Source: Magnaporthiopsis rhizophila (Eukaryota > Ascomycota > Sordariomycetes > Magnaporthales > Magnaporthaceae). From it: a stretch of DNA of 64,000 bases. The stretch covers positions 62,001-126,000 of the forward strand of contig PYSS01000048.1 in the NCBI GenBank assembly GCA_003049465.1, written 5' to 3'. Made by a program: the position numbers and the translations under genes. Positions 34,261 to 46,593 of the stretch are shown piece after piece. Position 1 is the first letter of the stretch, and each line of letters starts with the position of its first letter. A model generated the notes under the pieces. It searched no databases. It worked only from the letters and a program-made list of their open reading frames with translations, and was not told where the DNA came from.

Positions 34261-37200
34261 TCAGCCCTCGAAGTGGAACACGGATGCGTCCAGCTGCCCC
34301 AGACCATCCCTCTGCTGGACATTGCGCCGGCGATACGTGTTGGTAAAGTCCTGGAGCAGCGCCCGGACCTGTCGCACTTGCTCTCCAGCCTCGAGACGCT
34401 CCTTGATCTTCTGCATAAGCCGGCTCGACTCGGCGGGGCTAACGGAGCCAGCCGGCAACGACGCGATCGCCCGCTCGACCCACTCCGCCGTCTCCGTGGG
34501 CAGCTGCTCGAACATGGCCAGAAGTACACCACTGCCGTCGGCAAAGCAGTCGCGCGGGAACGTATTCAGCATACCGCCCAAGACCTGCTTAACGAGGAGC
34601 TCGCCATGCGTCGCGAGTAGCTGTCGGACGATCTGTCGGAGCTGCGCTAGGTTGGGGCTGACCGAGGGCGGCATGCTGGATCCCACGGGATTGTCTCCGC
34701 CATAAGTAAGCAAGTCCCGCAGATAGTGCAGTGCCGCCGAGAGCGGATCGCGTTGCTGCAGCGTGAGCGCCGTCAGGGCCGCCTCGAAGATGGGCGTCAG
34801 CAGCGGTGACGGTATCAGTTTTTGGTGGTAGAACAGCAGCGCGTCAATCAGCAGACGAAAGTAGTCTTCGATGACGTCTGGCACCTCTGCGGCGGGGAGT
34901 CCGTGAAGGACCCGAAGGACGGACGTGGCTTGGGTCTCGAAAAAGGAGTAGATGCCGTCCGATATGGAGTCTGGCACGTGCTCCCGCTCCTCCGAAAACT
35001 CTCGCAGAATGGCCCCGGTGACCCACAGGAAGCAGCCCTGCCTCGAGGCCTGGAAGCCATTAGCCAGCTTCTCCGCCATGGGCGTGAGAATGGGCGTCAT
35101 TGCCGTCCGGTACGAGATCACCATAAAACGCCAGCACCTGCAGACCCTCTCGCAGATTGGCGGGAAGTCCAAAAAGCTGTCGAGAACCTTGGAGAGCACG
35201 GGGAAGACCTCCTGCCAATACTTGACAGCGGGGTTCTCTTGCCCGTCTGCAGTATAAGGCTTCACTGTCTGGACAAACAGGGTGATGAGCTGGAGGTGGT
35301 CTAGAGTACAGAGATTAGAGATTAGCCATCAGCTCTTGACTTGCCCCGATGCCACCGGGTATGGGGTTCACCACCAAGCCCGTGCGACTTACCTGCGACC
35401 GCCAGTTTGCCATCCTGGTCGGTGGCATTGCCAGCCTTTACCATCAGTCTGTTGAACAGAGGGTCGCAGTATAGCTTCAGGAGGCTGTAGATGTCCTCAG
35501 GCTTTTGCACAGCGACCACGCTGGCGACACCCTCTGTCATCTCTTCCTGACTGGGCTCGGGGAGCTTATCGAGGATTTGATCGTAAAAGGTCTGCAACTG
35601 AAGCACTTGGTCGCTGAGCAAGTGCTTGCAGTCGGTGCAAAAGTACTTGATGGCCTGGGCAGCTGCTCGGATGATTTCTTTGGAGTCGGTCTCGAAGGAC
35701 GAGACGATGTAGTTGAACTGCGGTTGCAGAAACTCTGCATGCTCGGCAGTCCATTCGGTGTATCTCCCGATGACCATGATGGCCGCGAATCGCAGTTTCT
35801 CGTGGGCCGGCATTTGAACCAGCAGGGGCATCAGCTGCGGGAGCACCACGTCCTCCTCCTTAGGTACCATGCGTCCCATGGCACGCATGGAGAACAGCGG
35901 GGCCTCGAGCTCTTGCCAGTGCGGTACGCTCGTCGCCGTGGCTTGGCTGCCATACTTCTGCATCCACAGCTTCATCGCGTCGAGCACCTTTGTGAGACAC
36001 GTCACCACCCCGAGCACCTCGCAAGAGTCCTTTAGCGTATCACCCATGCGATGACGGAACTCGCGGAACTTCTCCTCCATCTCGCGGTCTCCATCGAACA
36101 GGTCGAGCTCGTTGTCGCCGTCTGATTCGGGGTATTCGAGGTGCTTCATCAGGACTTCGACCAGCTTGATGTAGACCTCGCTCAGGACCTTCCGGGCTTC
36201 CGAGTAGATGTCAAGGACGAGATACTGCTTTAGCTCGAACCAGAAGTTAAAAGTGTAGCTGATGACGTCTCTCTCCTTGTCTCTAACGCAGCACTCTAGC
36301 ATTATGTCGACAAGGGCGCGGAAATGGCGGGGCTCGCGGGCGATAGCAACGACCCAGGCGTCTCCGGCATCGGCAAAGAGCCGAGTCAGCGCTTTGTACG
36401 CTTCCGTGTCCTCGTCGGATACGGCCTTCTCGATCAGGGGCCTGAGCTGGACTATCTTGGGCAGGAGGATCTGGATCGTCTCGACGTTCTCGTCGACCTC
36501 CCTGGTTTCGTGGCAGATGACTCCCAAGCACTCGGCGGCTTGTTGCAGGGACTGGTCGTGGCCGAGGGCATTGATGACCACGTCCAACAGGGGGGTCTTG
36601 ACAATAAAGTTGACCGGGACCTCCCGGAGCCAGGACGTGATGCACTCCATCAGTTGGGGGTTGCGTGCGGCGGACTCTACAGCATAAAAGATCAGCTCTG
36701 ATGCCATGTGCCTACGGGAAACATGCACATGAAACGGAGCGGAGGATAGGGGCGGACCAACGTACCAGAAGACTGCGCGTAGTTGATGAGCAGCTCGACC
36801 ACCCGCGTCGAATTGTCGGCGAGCAGCTCAGTTGTCCTCTGTGCAAGTTCCTCTTCCTGTTGATACGCGTATTAGAGATGTCGCTTATCCGAACGATCGA
36901 ACCAACACGGTGGTGGGTCGAGGCGGTGGCGAGAGGTGAGGTCGGTCATGATTCTCCGTTCCACGTACAGACAGGGTGATCTTTCGTCCTTCGGTCACTT
37001 CTTCGGGGAGCACTTTGAGAAAGTCCAGGATGCAGGCATGGCTCTCGACCGAATCGCCGAGAGACACGACGACCGAGTCCAGGACATCCTGCCAGCTCTT
37101 CATATGAATGGCGAGGATGGCCAAGCAGACGCACAGCTGAACCCGGACGGGCTTGGGTCCAGGCGAAAACTTCTTCAGGAGGACTAGTATCTGGCTCCGG

Positions 37201-37631
37201 AGAGCCGGAAGGTCGTTTTCGGTAACCTGGGTGTGAAGATCGTAGGTGATCTGCGAGCAAAGGTCAGAACACGACCCACGACGGCAGCGATGAGAATATG
37301 GGCTGGCTTTGGAATTTTTGTCCCCCTGACCTACTTTTCCTTTGAGGGTAATAGCCGCAAAACTCAAGGCCTCACCGTCGGTGCTGGACTGTAGGATCCC
37401 AATCGTAACATTCCAGGCATCTTGCTATAAGGCCGGCAGAGCATCCAGTTAGCACCCGCGAGCGCAACACAGTAAGCCGACATAGCCCCGGGGACGACGA
37501 ACCGATTTCTGGAACTTGTCCAGGTACTCCATCGCGAGCACCTTCTTCTCGCGATTCTGGCCGCGCATGGCCAGCATCGCCTGGAGAACATTGTCCGGCG
37601 TGAAGACATCCTGCGCCCCGTTGGCGGCCAT
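34261..37631 (-). CDS. MTR10: Importin-beta type receptor, Mtr10/transportin-SR
   Basis: Six exons: 37503-37631, 37335-37424, 36969-37250, 36766-36856, 35393-36676, 34261-35300. All are GT..AG and sum to 972 codons, giving 971 residues, about the size of yeast Mtr10. The protein imports RNA-binding (SR-type) proteins into the nucleus and in yeast also affects tRNA traffic. The N-terminus MLAMRGQNREKKVLAMEYLDKFQ, then DAWNVTIGILQSS, is the importin-beta N-domain. Recognisable family stretches follow: RNPQLMECITSWLREVP, YTFNFWFELKQYL and IKYFCTDCKHLL. Helical HEAT-like repeats run throughout. Exon 5 uses the acceptor CTGTAG|AG (36677), because the nearer CGTAG leaves the wrong phase. Divergently arranged with the SmE gene. 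Confidence 0.92.
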
Positions 37632-38503
37632 GGTTGGCAGCGTGGGCAGTGGTTGGTTTTGTCGGTCGACCTGGTCCGGCTCAGTCCTGGGCGGATATGG
37701 AGGTGGTACGCGGCGCCTTCGCCTTTGGTTGGTGCGGAAAGATAGGTACCTGAGCGTGGCGACAACGGCGGCCAGGCACCGGCGGCGGCAGGTAGACTGC
37801 GCCAGAAGATGCGCGAAGACGCGAGGGGTTCGACAGCGCAGAAAGGCGATGGGCTGAACGTCACGGGTGGCGGGGAACGGCAGCGAATGGCTCTGAGCGC
37901 AACGGGCAGGATGGCCCTCGAGGGTAGGGAGCGTGGTGAGCCGTATGACAAAGGAACAAATGCAGGTTGACTCTTAATTTGGACGTCAAGTTGGGAGGGC
38001 TGGACAGAATCCGAACCCGATGATGCAGGTGCTTTTTTTCCAGCTGGGCAACCTTGCAAGTCACTCACCCACCAGACGCTTCCATGTGGCCCTGACATTG
38101 CGCGGGGCTCGCGGCAGCCTGTCGAAAGAACCTGGGGGTCTGTGCGCCCGTCTGCCTGTCCAAATGTTTGGCGGGGCAGGTGGCTTGCCGGGCTGGGTTG
38201 AGGCTGGGTCGGGTTCTTGCAATTGGCTGGCAGCTGTATCTAAGACCCACAGTTGTTTTTCTGTCTAGCCAGCCTTACCGCTCGGCAAAACATTTTAGCT
38301 CTCCGTAGCACTTCCACGCACCCTCCACAAGGCCGGAACGGACGCGTTCAGCATCGACGAGCCACTACAAGCGACGCGCAAGCCCCTCCTCCTTGCCCAT
38401 TGCGTCGGCCAGACCACCGCAGACCAAGCTGCGCAGCCGTCCAAGCAGTTTGCCGGCACCAAAACCCCACGTCAAGCTCGAAAAACCCAGCTCCGCCTCA
38501 AAA
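37632..38503. promoter_or_regulatory. Shared divergent promoter region MTR10 / SmE
   Basis: 872 nt separate the two start codons of divergently oriented housekeeping genes, so the interval must hold both promoters and leaders. I could not pick out specific elements with confidence. Confidence 0.45.
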
Positions 38504-38914
38504 ATGACCGGTCGTGGCGGTGGCGGTGGGCGCCGCATTCTCCTGCCGCCAATCAACTTCATCTTCAAGCTCCTTCAGACGCATGCGCCGGTTCAGATAT
38601 GGCTCTACGAGCAGCTGGGGATCCGCATTGAGGGCAAGATCAGGGTGAGCACCAGGTGACTGCTGCCGCTAGCTTGCATTCGCTGTGCTAACAAGAGATA
38701 TCCACAGGGATTCGACGAGTTCATGAACCTTGTTCTAGACGATGCTGTTGAGATTAAGCAGATCACGAAGGAGAACGCTGAGGAGAAGAGGAGACCTCTA
38801 GGTACGGAGGAACCGAGACTTCATTGGGCGTCAGTTCTGCTTGGCTAACCCGCAGAGGGAACAGGACAAATCCTACTCAAGGGTGACAACGTCTCGCTGA
38901 TCCAGGCCTTATAA
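38504..38914 (+). CDS. SME1: Small nuclear ribonucleoprotein E (SmE)
   Basis: Three exons, 38504-38644, 38708-38801 and 38865-38914, give 94 residues. SmE is one of the seven Sm-ring proteins around spliceosomal snRNAs. The Sm1 motif is INFIFKLLQTHAPVQIWLY then GKIRGFDEFMNLVLDDAVE. The Sm2 motif is GQILLKGDNVSLIQAL at the C-terminus. The start MTGRGGGGGRR was chosen because upstream in-frame codons lack family character. Two in-frame acceptors nine bases apart (ending 38855 and 38864) precede exon 3. The second gives the canonical RRPLGQILLKGDN; the first would insert three residues. Confidence 0.93.
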
Positions 38915-39145
38915 TACACGTGCGAGAAGGACGGCGGGGATGGCCGCTTCGACAACGAGGAGCTACTGGGTCCAAGTGCGGATGGAGTACTGCTAGACGC
39001 CTCTATACTTGTCTGGTTGGCTGTCACTCCCATCAAGACGGGCGTGTTTGTCAGATCTCATTGTCGGTCGGCATATTTGAAAGGGGTTGTGATGACAAGT
39101 GACTCCGCGCGGGCCGGGATTTTGTCTTCTCTTGGACTCCCAGGC

Positions 39146-40047
39146 CTATTTTATCTCGCCGTTTCCCAGAATCAAGGCGTCTAGATGGCGGTCCAACGGG
39201 CCAGTAGGGACCGAGAGGCCGAGTGTGGGCGAGAACTGCTCCGTCAGAGACAAGCCGCACAGCAGCGCTGGGCAAGAATCAGACCGGCCCTTGGTCGACA
39301 TCTTGGCGGCGTAACGATGAAGAAAGAAGTCGTAGAAGCCCTTTCCGTGCCCGCAGCGCCGAATCCGGCCGCTGTTTGGGTCAATATCGAAGGCGACTCC
39401 GGGCATCAGGATGAGGTCCAGGCCGGGCGGGCGGTCCGCGTGCTCGGGGGCGTCGTCAGGCCGCTCGCCCAAGATGCTCTCGCGCTCGTGCACGGACGCG
39501 GGGTCGATGCTCGGGATGCCCCACCGGTCGGGCTCCAGGGACTCGTAGTCGGCCAGATCCCTCAGACGCACCATGTCCATGACGCGGGCCGGCATGTCTA
39601 GGACGTCGAGCGGCGACTTGTGGAGGTACGGGACGAAGACGTCCTTGCCCGAGCGCAGGGCATGGCGAACGATGTCGTCCGTCTGCACCTCTCCCGAGGG
39701 CATCGAGAGGAAGACGCTAAGGCGCTTAGCGTTGACGTAGGGTGGCCAGGTCAGCAGGCTGTTGAAGATGGCCTGGCCTGGGGAACGGATATGAGACAGG
39801 TCTTAGCCGCGAGTTTTCTCCCGAGCCGAGCGGGCCGCCGTCGCCATTGCTGCCACTGGTCAGGGGAGTGGGGAGTGCTTATGCGCGGGATATGCGAGCC
39901 GGGTGTTGTGCATGCACACCTACTTTGTGCCTTGGCCGAGTCACGAGAAACGGCCGCCAGCCGCGACTTGATCGTCCGGCGAAGCTGTTGCTTCGTAATG
40001 GCGAGTTGGCTCATGCTTGTGTCTGCGTCCGGCTCCGACACCGCCAT
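39146..40047 (-). CDS. FAU1: 5-formyltetrahydrofolate cyclo-ligase
   Basis: Two exons, 39924-40047 and 39146-39777, give 251 residues from MAVSEPDADTS (or 240 from MSQLAITKQQ at 40014, which fits the family start better). The enzyme converts 5-formyl-THF to 5,10-methenyl-THF with ATP in the cytosol. The sequence shows the basic N-terminal helix KQQLRRTIKSRLAAVS, AIFNSLLTWPPYVNAKRL, the PSGEVQTD substrate loop, LILMPGVAFD and the glycine-rich GHGKGFYDFFLHRY phosphate-binding motif. Convergent with SmE, with 231 nt between stops. Confidence 0.92.
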
Positions 40048-41262
40048 TTTCGGACCCGCGCTGGGTCGTGACTGTTGCGAGGTCGGAGGAGATTTCGGGT
40101 AAGGCTCTTGCCTGTGAGGTTGACCAAGCTGCTGGACTGCGCTTTGAAGTCGAAAGCCGGTTGATTGATTTTCCCCTCTTAAGGCTAAGGCGGCCAGTGT
40201 GGACCCTGCGGGGTGAGCGCGAAATGCTGTCATGGGAAGACCCTAGAATTCCTGTAGAAGTGCATGCTATCTAATCCATCTAATCCATCTAATCAATGCA
40301 TCCCCGTCTGCTCTCGGGTGGCATTTATCCAGCACGCAGGGCCACGTCGCCGGTGGCTGCAGAGGGCCCGTAAAGTTATCAGATGCGCCTGAAGCGACCC
40401 TAGTGTCCTGGTCCTGGGCCCCGCCTGCTGCACCATCGCTGCAGACGATGACCGCGTGCAGCAGATCGGAAGGGGACGCTGCCTTGCATTGCATACTACC
40501 CAAGAAATCTTGGGACGTATCTCTTTCCGCTGCTGCTGTCACACGCACTTGGCACCGATGTTTAACCCGTTCGAACCAGGTTTTTTTCGTGGGCTTCCTG
40601 CAGGATCAGACCACCTGAGGATACTTATGACTCCCTCGGTGTATGTATTGGGTTGATTCTCACTGCGATCTGCAGGGCCCAGCTGAAATACTCGTGCAGG
40701 CGAGATCTGCAGAGTGCATAAACCTAAGAATCAGAGTACTATCGGATGTGAAGTGACGCATGTAGGTGTAGCTTCGGAGAAGTAAAAAGGAAAAAAGTAA
40801 AAAGGAAAAAAGAAAACAAGTCAAAAAAGGCTGGGAGCCGAGGCAAGACATGGGAGCACTGACGACAGGGGCTCGTCTGAAATAGATCACCAGTATTGGT
40901 CGCCCCAGTGTGCTAGCGCAGGCTGACTGACTGGCCTAAAATCGCGACAATTAGGACCCCTGCCCCTGCAGCCCACTTCGTCTGGTTGTCTCCAGTTCCC
41001 GACACGCCAGATGTCATTGCTTGCTGATGTTCCCCCCAGCCAGTAACACAGGCCACCTCCTCCTGCCTTGCCGAGAGTGCGTCACGTTTCCAATACCAAA
41101 GCCTGAATCGAGCCATCTGTTCGGCTGAACGATCTGTCCGAGATTTTCGTCTTCTTCTTCTTCTTTAGCGGCTGTGGCTTGCTGGTCTATTCAAACCAGC
41201 CGAGCCAACGGCCGACGGAGCCGGTGGGCAGCAAACAGGAAAGGGAAAGCTGGAGAGGGCTT
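40048..41262. promoter_or_regulatory. Divergent promoter region FAU1 / OPT transporter
   Basis: 1.2 kb between divergent starts. It contains three tandem copies of TAATCCATC near 40270-40300, a short (AAAAAGGAAAAAAGT) repeat near 40783-40815 and a CTTCTTCTTCTTCTTT pyrimidine tract just before the OPT leader. No gene is supported. Confidence 0.4.
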
Positions 41263-44200
41263 ATGAAGTCCTCACAGCGCCCATCCGACTCAGCTGCGCC
41301 TCTTCCCGACCCTCCCGATCGCCAGCACCAGCAGTCGTTTCCCCTTCGCAGCCTAGCCCCAGCAGGCAAAAACTCACGCCCCACGCCGCCCGCGTTGACG
41401 CCCAGCACCGCTGGCCCCCTCCTCCACCCCGATCCCACATTCGATGCACCTGACGGTACCCACGCCGGCCGTCCGTTGCCATATTCACGCACCTCGGCAC
41501 CCGCCCAAAGCATATCTAAAGCTGGCGCTGCCGCCGCCGACGACGCTTCTGCCCGCCGGGACCCAGCTGCCCTTGCCATCGCCTCCCATGGCAAACGCCC
41601 TGCCCCCGAAGAGGAGAACGTGCCGGCCGACGCCGACGCCGACCACGCCTTCCACCCCGCGACCGCGGAGACGGCCTCGATAGCCACCACGAGCCCCCAC
41701 GGCCCAGCAGCACCGCTCGACTTGCCCATGAGACGGTCCACCCCTTCGCTCCGGGACACGGCTGGGTTCCGGAGCAATGCATACGGCGCAGTCTCGCTCG
41801 AGAACGGCGCCTCGGCCAACGCCTGCCCCGCCCCTACCCGCAGCCCGGAACGGCGGCGCAAGTCGGAGGACCTGGGCCGGGCGGCGGGACGGCGCTCCGG
41901 GGAAGAGTTGGGCGCTTCGTCGGTGCTCGGAGGGCTCGAGGGTCGCTTCGGAGTCACCGAGGGCGCCCTGCCAAGCGATGCCAAGATTGGCACCGACAGC
42001 AGCGACAACGACGATGACGACGACGTGCCACTGGAGCAGGCCGACGCCGCCGACGAGTATGCGGACGACGACCTCGATCCTCCAGACAACTCTCCGTACG
42101 CCCAGGTCCGCGCCTCGGTTGCGCCCGTCGACAACACGTCGCTCTCTATAAACACCCCGCGCATGTGGTTCCTGTCCACACTCTTCTCTATCCTCGGCTC
42201 CTCCACCAACCTCTTCTTCTCGCTGCGGTATCCCAGCGTATCCATCACGCCCGTCATAGCCCTGCTCCTGGTCCACCCGCTGGGCCTGACGTGGGACTAT
42301 CTGCTCAAGCGCAAGGGCGACCCGCAAGAGGAGTTTGTCGACGGCGCCCGGGTTGTCGCCTCAGACAGCCCCGCGTCGGCCCGCGAGGCCCGGCTGCCGC
42401 AGAGCCGAGCGCGCCGGCTCCGGCTCTGGCTCGCCCAGGGCCGCTGGAACGAGAAGGAGCACAGCTGCGTCTACGTCAGCAGCAACGTGTCGTTCGGCTT
42501 CGCCTTCGCCACGGACGTCATCGTCGAGCAGGTCAAGTTCTACAAGCAGGACGCCAGCATCACGTACCAGCTCCTCCTGACCCTGTCGACGCAGATCCTG
42601 GGCTACACCTTCGCCGGGCTCGCCAGGCGCTTCCTGGTCCGCCCCAGCGGCATGATCTGGCCGTCGACGCTCATGTCCGCCGCCATGTTCACCACTCTCC
42701 ACAAGGAGGAGAACAAGCCGGCTAACGGCTGGAGGATCAGCCGCTGGAACTTTTTCTATCTCGTCTTCACGGGCGCCTTCCTCTTCTACTTCCTGCCGGG
42801 CCTGCTGATGCCAGCCCTCAGCTACTTCAACGTCATCACTTGGTTCGCGCCCAAGAACGTCGTGGTGGCCAACCTCTTCGGCGTCGTCTCGGGCCTGGGC
42901 CTGTTCCCGTTGACGTTTGACTGGGCCCAGGTCGCATACATTGGGTCGCCACTCCTCACGCCCTTCTGGGCTGCCATGAACGTGGTCGGCGGCCTGGTGG
43001 TTGTGATGTGGATCATCGCTCCCATAGCATACTACAGCAACTGGCTGTATTCGTCCTACATGCCCATCCTCTCGGCCTCCGTCTTTGACAACACGGGAAA
43101 GATCTACGACGTCAGCAGGATCCTGACGCCTGACTTTGTCTTCGACGCGGACGCCTACAAAAACTACAGCAGGGTGTTTCTCCCCATCACGTACGTGCTG
43201 AGCTACGGCGTGCAGTTCGCCGGCCTCGCGGCGCTGATCACGCACACGGCATGCTGGCACGGCCGCGACATCTGGACCCAGTGGACCAAGTCTCTCCGGG
43301 AGGCGCGGCACGAGTCCAAGGCCCCGGTCGCCTACCAGCCGCTTGCCGCCTCTCCGGCAGCAGATGGCGCGGCGACCGCGGGAGACGGCGGCGGCCCAGG
43401 GCACAGGATCCACCGTCAGGCCTCTGTCGGCAGTTCTGCGGGCTTCGAGACCCTGCTGAGCCGCGAGGACGTGCACAACCGCCTGATGAGGCGGTACAAG
43501 GACGCGCCCATGGCCTGGTACCTGATCACCTTCATCTCAATGACAGCTATTGGCATCTTTGTCGTGGAGTAGTGAGTGACAGCCTCCTGCCCTTGTGTGG
43601 GCAACGATCCCGATCCCGAGACTGGTGCTGACCAATGACGGACACAGCTACCCCATACATCTCCCTTGGTACGGACTGCTTCTGGCTCTGGGCATCTGTA
43701 GCGTCCTGTTCATCCCGATCGGCATCATAATGGCGGTGACGAACCAGCACAGCAGCATCTACCTGATCTGCCAGCTGGTCTGCGGCGCCATCTTCCCCGG
43801 GCGCCCCGTGGCCAACATGGTGTTCGTCACGTACGGCTACATCTCGTCGGCGCAGGGCATCAAGTTCGCGGCGGACCTGAAGCTGGGCCATTACATGAAG
43901 ATCCCGCCCAGGATTCTGTTCATGGTGCAGATGGTGGCGACCATCGTGTCGTCGCTGACGCAGATCGCGGTGCTCAACTGGATGTTTGCAAACATCCCCG
44001 GCATCTGCACGCCCCAGGCCCTCAACGGCTTCACCTGCCCCATCGCTAGGGTGCACTTCAACGGCTCCATCCTGTGGGGCGTCGTGGGTCCCCGCGAGTT
44101 CTTTGGCGTCGGCGCCACCTACCGCCCCTTGGTCTGGTGCTTCCTGCTGGGCGCCGTGGCTCCCGTGCCGCTGTGGTACTGGTCGCGCGGCAAAAAGGAC

Positions 44201-44551
44201 AGCATCGTGCGCAAGATCAATCTGCCCGTGCTGCTGGGGTCGCTGAGCTGGATCCCGCCCGCGACGGGGCTCAACTTCTCCGTCTGGGCCGTCGTCTGCT
44301 TCTTCTTCAACTACCTGCTCAAGAACCGGGCCACGGCCTGGTGGGCAAAGTACAGCATGACGCTCAGCGCCGCGCTCGACTCGGCCCTGGCCTCGGGCAT
44401 CGTCGTCGTCTTTTTCACTTTCATCTACCCGGGCGTCATGGACGGGTTCAAGTGGTGGGGCACCGAGGTGTACAAGCAAGGGTGCGACTGGCAGGCCTGC
44501 TCGTATAAGACGGTGCCGCCGGGTGGGCACTTTGGGCCAGATACGTTGTAG
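41263..44551 (+). CDS. OPT-family oligopeptide transporter
   Basis: Two exons, 41263-43571 and 43648-44551 (intron GTGAGT..ACAG, 76 nt), give 1070 residues. OPT proteins are proton-coupled importers of small peptides or peptide-like metal chelates. The first ~300 residues are a hydrophilic, Pro/Ser/Ala-rich cytosolic tail with an acidic patch (SSDNDDDDDVPLEQADAADE). Membrane segments start at RMWFLSTLFSILGSSTNLFF. Family stretches include KEHSCVYVSSNVSFGFAFA, the junction VVEYYPIHLPWYGLLLALG, NMVFVTYGYISSAQGI and GPREFFGVGATYRPLVWC. About 14-16 spans are expected. The start is the first ATG in frame (MKSSQRPSD); a longer tail would need a non-ATG codon. Typically induced under nitrogen limitation in fungi, but no site is identified here. 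Confidence 0.9.
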
Positions 44552-44679
44552 TAGGGTTGATTAACAGCATGTATGCATATTGTTTGGAGTGCTGATCTTG
44601 CATATCACTAGGTAGATAGTGCACCTTTGTTCTGTACACAGGGTTGGCGCTTTGTGGGATGAGTGTGTTTTTCACGTTT

Positions 44680-44723
<44 letters not shown>

Positions 44724-44736
44724 CCTTTTTNNNNNN

Positions 44737-44769
<33 letters not shown>

Positions 44770-46422
44770 TTCTGTATTGCTCCTATTGTTCCCACGGGAG
44801 ATGGGTTAACTACCATATAGCAGGCAAGTTTTTTTTTGGTCTATTTTGAGGAGGCATGGAGGGGATATGAGCATTATTTTTTGATAGACTTGACGCTGCG
44901 ATAGAGAGCATAAGCGTCTGTTTGGGTCCGTACCGGACACGCATATCTACATGTCCACCACCTAGCTGCCCATTTAGTCCAGTTATCCACAGCTACAACT
45001 TGCATTCCGTGGACGACCACGATCCCATCACGCCCAACGTCACAGAAACACGTAAAAGGGCTCCCGGGCGCGGAGGTGTTGTGGTTGGGGAAACACTGCA
45101 TGGAGACAAATCCAATCGAGTAACAGACAAGCACCGGACACACGGGCGCCAACCAACCAACTTCCCTCCACCCTCCATCTCACTCTCGAGGCGGCAGGCA
45201 GCTCCGTTGGCGCGGGCGAAATAACATGTGAAGCGTGCGTCCACCCCAGATCCCAGAAGACGACGAGAACAGAAACCCGTGGGGCCCCTCTCACGTGGGT
45301 CAGACTATCGCGGTCACGCTGGTCGATTATGGTTCGCCTTGCCCAGGCTTTTCCTTGTTCGTGGTTCTTTCTTATCATTATTGGCGCCTACAAATCCCGC
45401 GGCTGTTTCAAGGTGATGTGATGGAATTCCGGGATCCAGGGCTACGGCCTCATTTCCATGCCCTTCTCCTAACCGAAAACAGACAAGTGTACGCGACAGC
45501 CTTGGCGCTGCGGGTGACGAGAAAGACAGCACACAACACCCCGCAAGGCGATAGGCAGGCCGACACGGGGCGTCTGCCACCTGACAGCCGATCCCGCGCG
45601 AGGGAGCAAGGCATCCAATTGCGGCGTTGGCACTATTGGAAAAGCAACCGCCACAAAGGCAGGCTGGCAGACAGGCTCGCAGGCCGGGCAACCTCGACCG
45701 GGCGGGCTATCAGGATCCACACCTCCACACATTCGGGGAACAAAAATGTCAGCTTTCACTTTCCTCCACGCCCTTTTGCTGGCGCCGGCTAGGTCGGTGG
45801 AGAAACCCACACGCTTTGCCCACTGTGTGCGTGCAGCTGGGATCACCTCAGGCTGCGGGGAGACATGATGAGAGAGTGAAACACACGAGGAAGGAGATAT
45901 GGGAAATGATGAAGATGATGACAGATGGCAAGATGGGGGGGAGGATAGAGGAATAATTATGAAAAAAAAAAAAAAAAAAAAAAAAAAGGATGATGGTACC
46001 ATGCATGACCCAGTCGAGTTTCCTGCCGTACCGTACCGTCTTGCAGATCCGTCGTTCAACGTACCAACAACCGCCACATACCCCCGAGACAGAAATCCCG
46101 ACGCCCTGCAGCAAGCAGGCCAGCGCATGGGCGCGGGGGAATGACGTGAATGTGCGGGAGACGTTACGTACGGGTCCTTGTGATAGGCGGGGAGGCCGCT
46201 CCTTAGCTCCTGCTCTTACGCACAAGTCGCGCAAAACGGAGGGGGGTGTGGTATTGCCTAGGTAGGTGCCCAGGCAGGGTGGCAGCCGCACAAACCACTC
46301 AACTTCGGGTGGAAGGGCGAAAGGTTGAATTGCTGGGAGACGGGAGGCGGAGATGCATTTTCCATCGTATGAGAACGTGGGATTTGTACTGTACATGAGC
46401 CGGGGCGAGGCAGGAAAACGGA
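44552..46422. other. Intergenic region with homopolymers and a gap
   Basis: 3' flank of the OPT gene and upstream region of the metallothionein. Contains the T-tract with N gap (44682-44768) and a 26-nt A-tract (45962-45987). No gene is supported; small frames lack motifs. Confidence 0.55.
44682..44768. repeat. Poly-T tract with six undetermined bases
   Basis: About 80 T interrupted only by CC at 44724-44725 and NNNNNN at 44731-44736. The Ns mark an assembly join or unresolved homopolymer, so true length and even contiguity here are uncertain. Confidence 0.95.
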
Positions 46423-46430
46423 TATATAAA
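46423..46430 (+). promoter_or_regulatory. TATA box of the metallothionein gene
   Basis: TATATAAA followed by AAGGGG, 171 nt before the ATG. A long CT-rich stretch (TTCCTCCCTTCATCCC), a CA repeat, an ACC repeat (46531-46563) and CAAAC repeats (46563-46587) form the probable transcribed leader. A strong TATA and a CT-rich initiator region are usual for highly induced fungal genes. Confidence 0.7.
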
Positions 46431-46593
46431 AAGGGGAGCTTCCTCCCTTCATCCCATACTCTTTTCCTCCCCATCTCCCACACACACACACAAGCCAAAA
46501 CCACACAGACAGACAAGCTTCAACAACCACAACCACCACCACCACCACCACCACCACCACCACACCAAACCAAACCAAACCAAACCAGCCAAC

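Noticed and set aside
36677..36720. Upstream acceptor (CGTAG near 36709) for MTR10 exon 5, giving a HMASELIFYAVE start
   Set aside because: Its phase does not match the preceding exon; the CTGTAG at 36677 keeps frame and restores the family sequence.
42361..44530. Two long minus-strand frames opposite the OPT transporter
   Set aside because: Composition mirrors the sense codons and the transporter frame with its intron is unambiguous.
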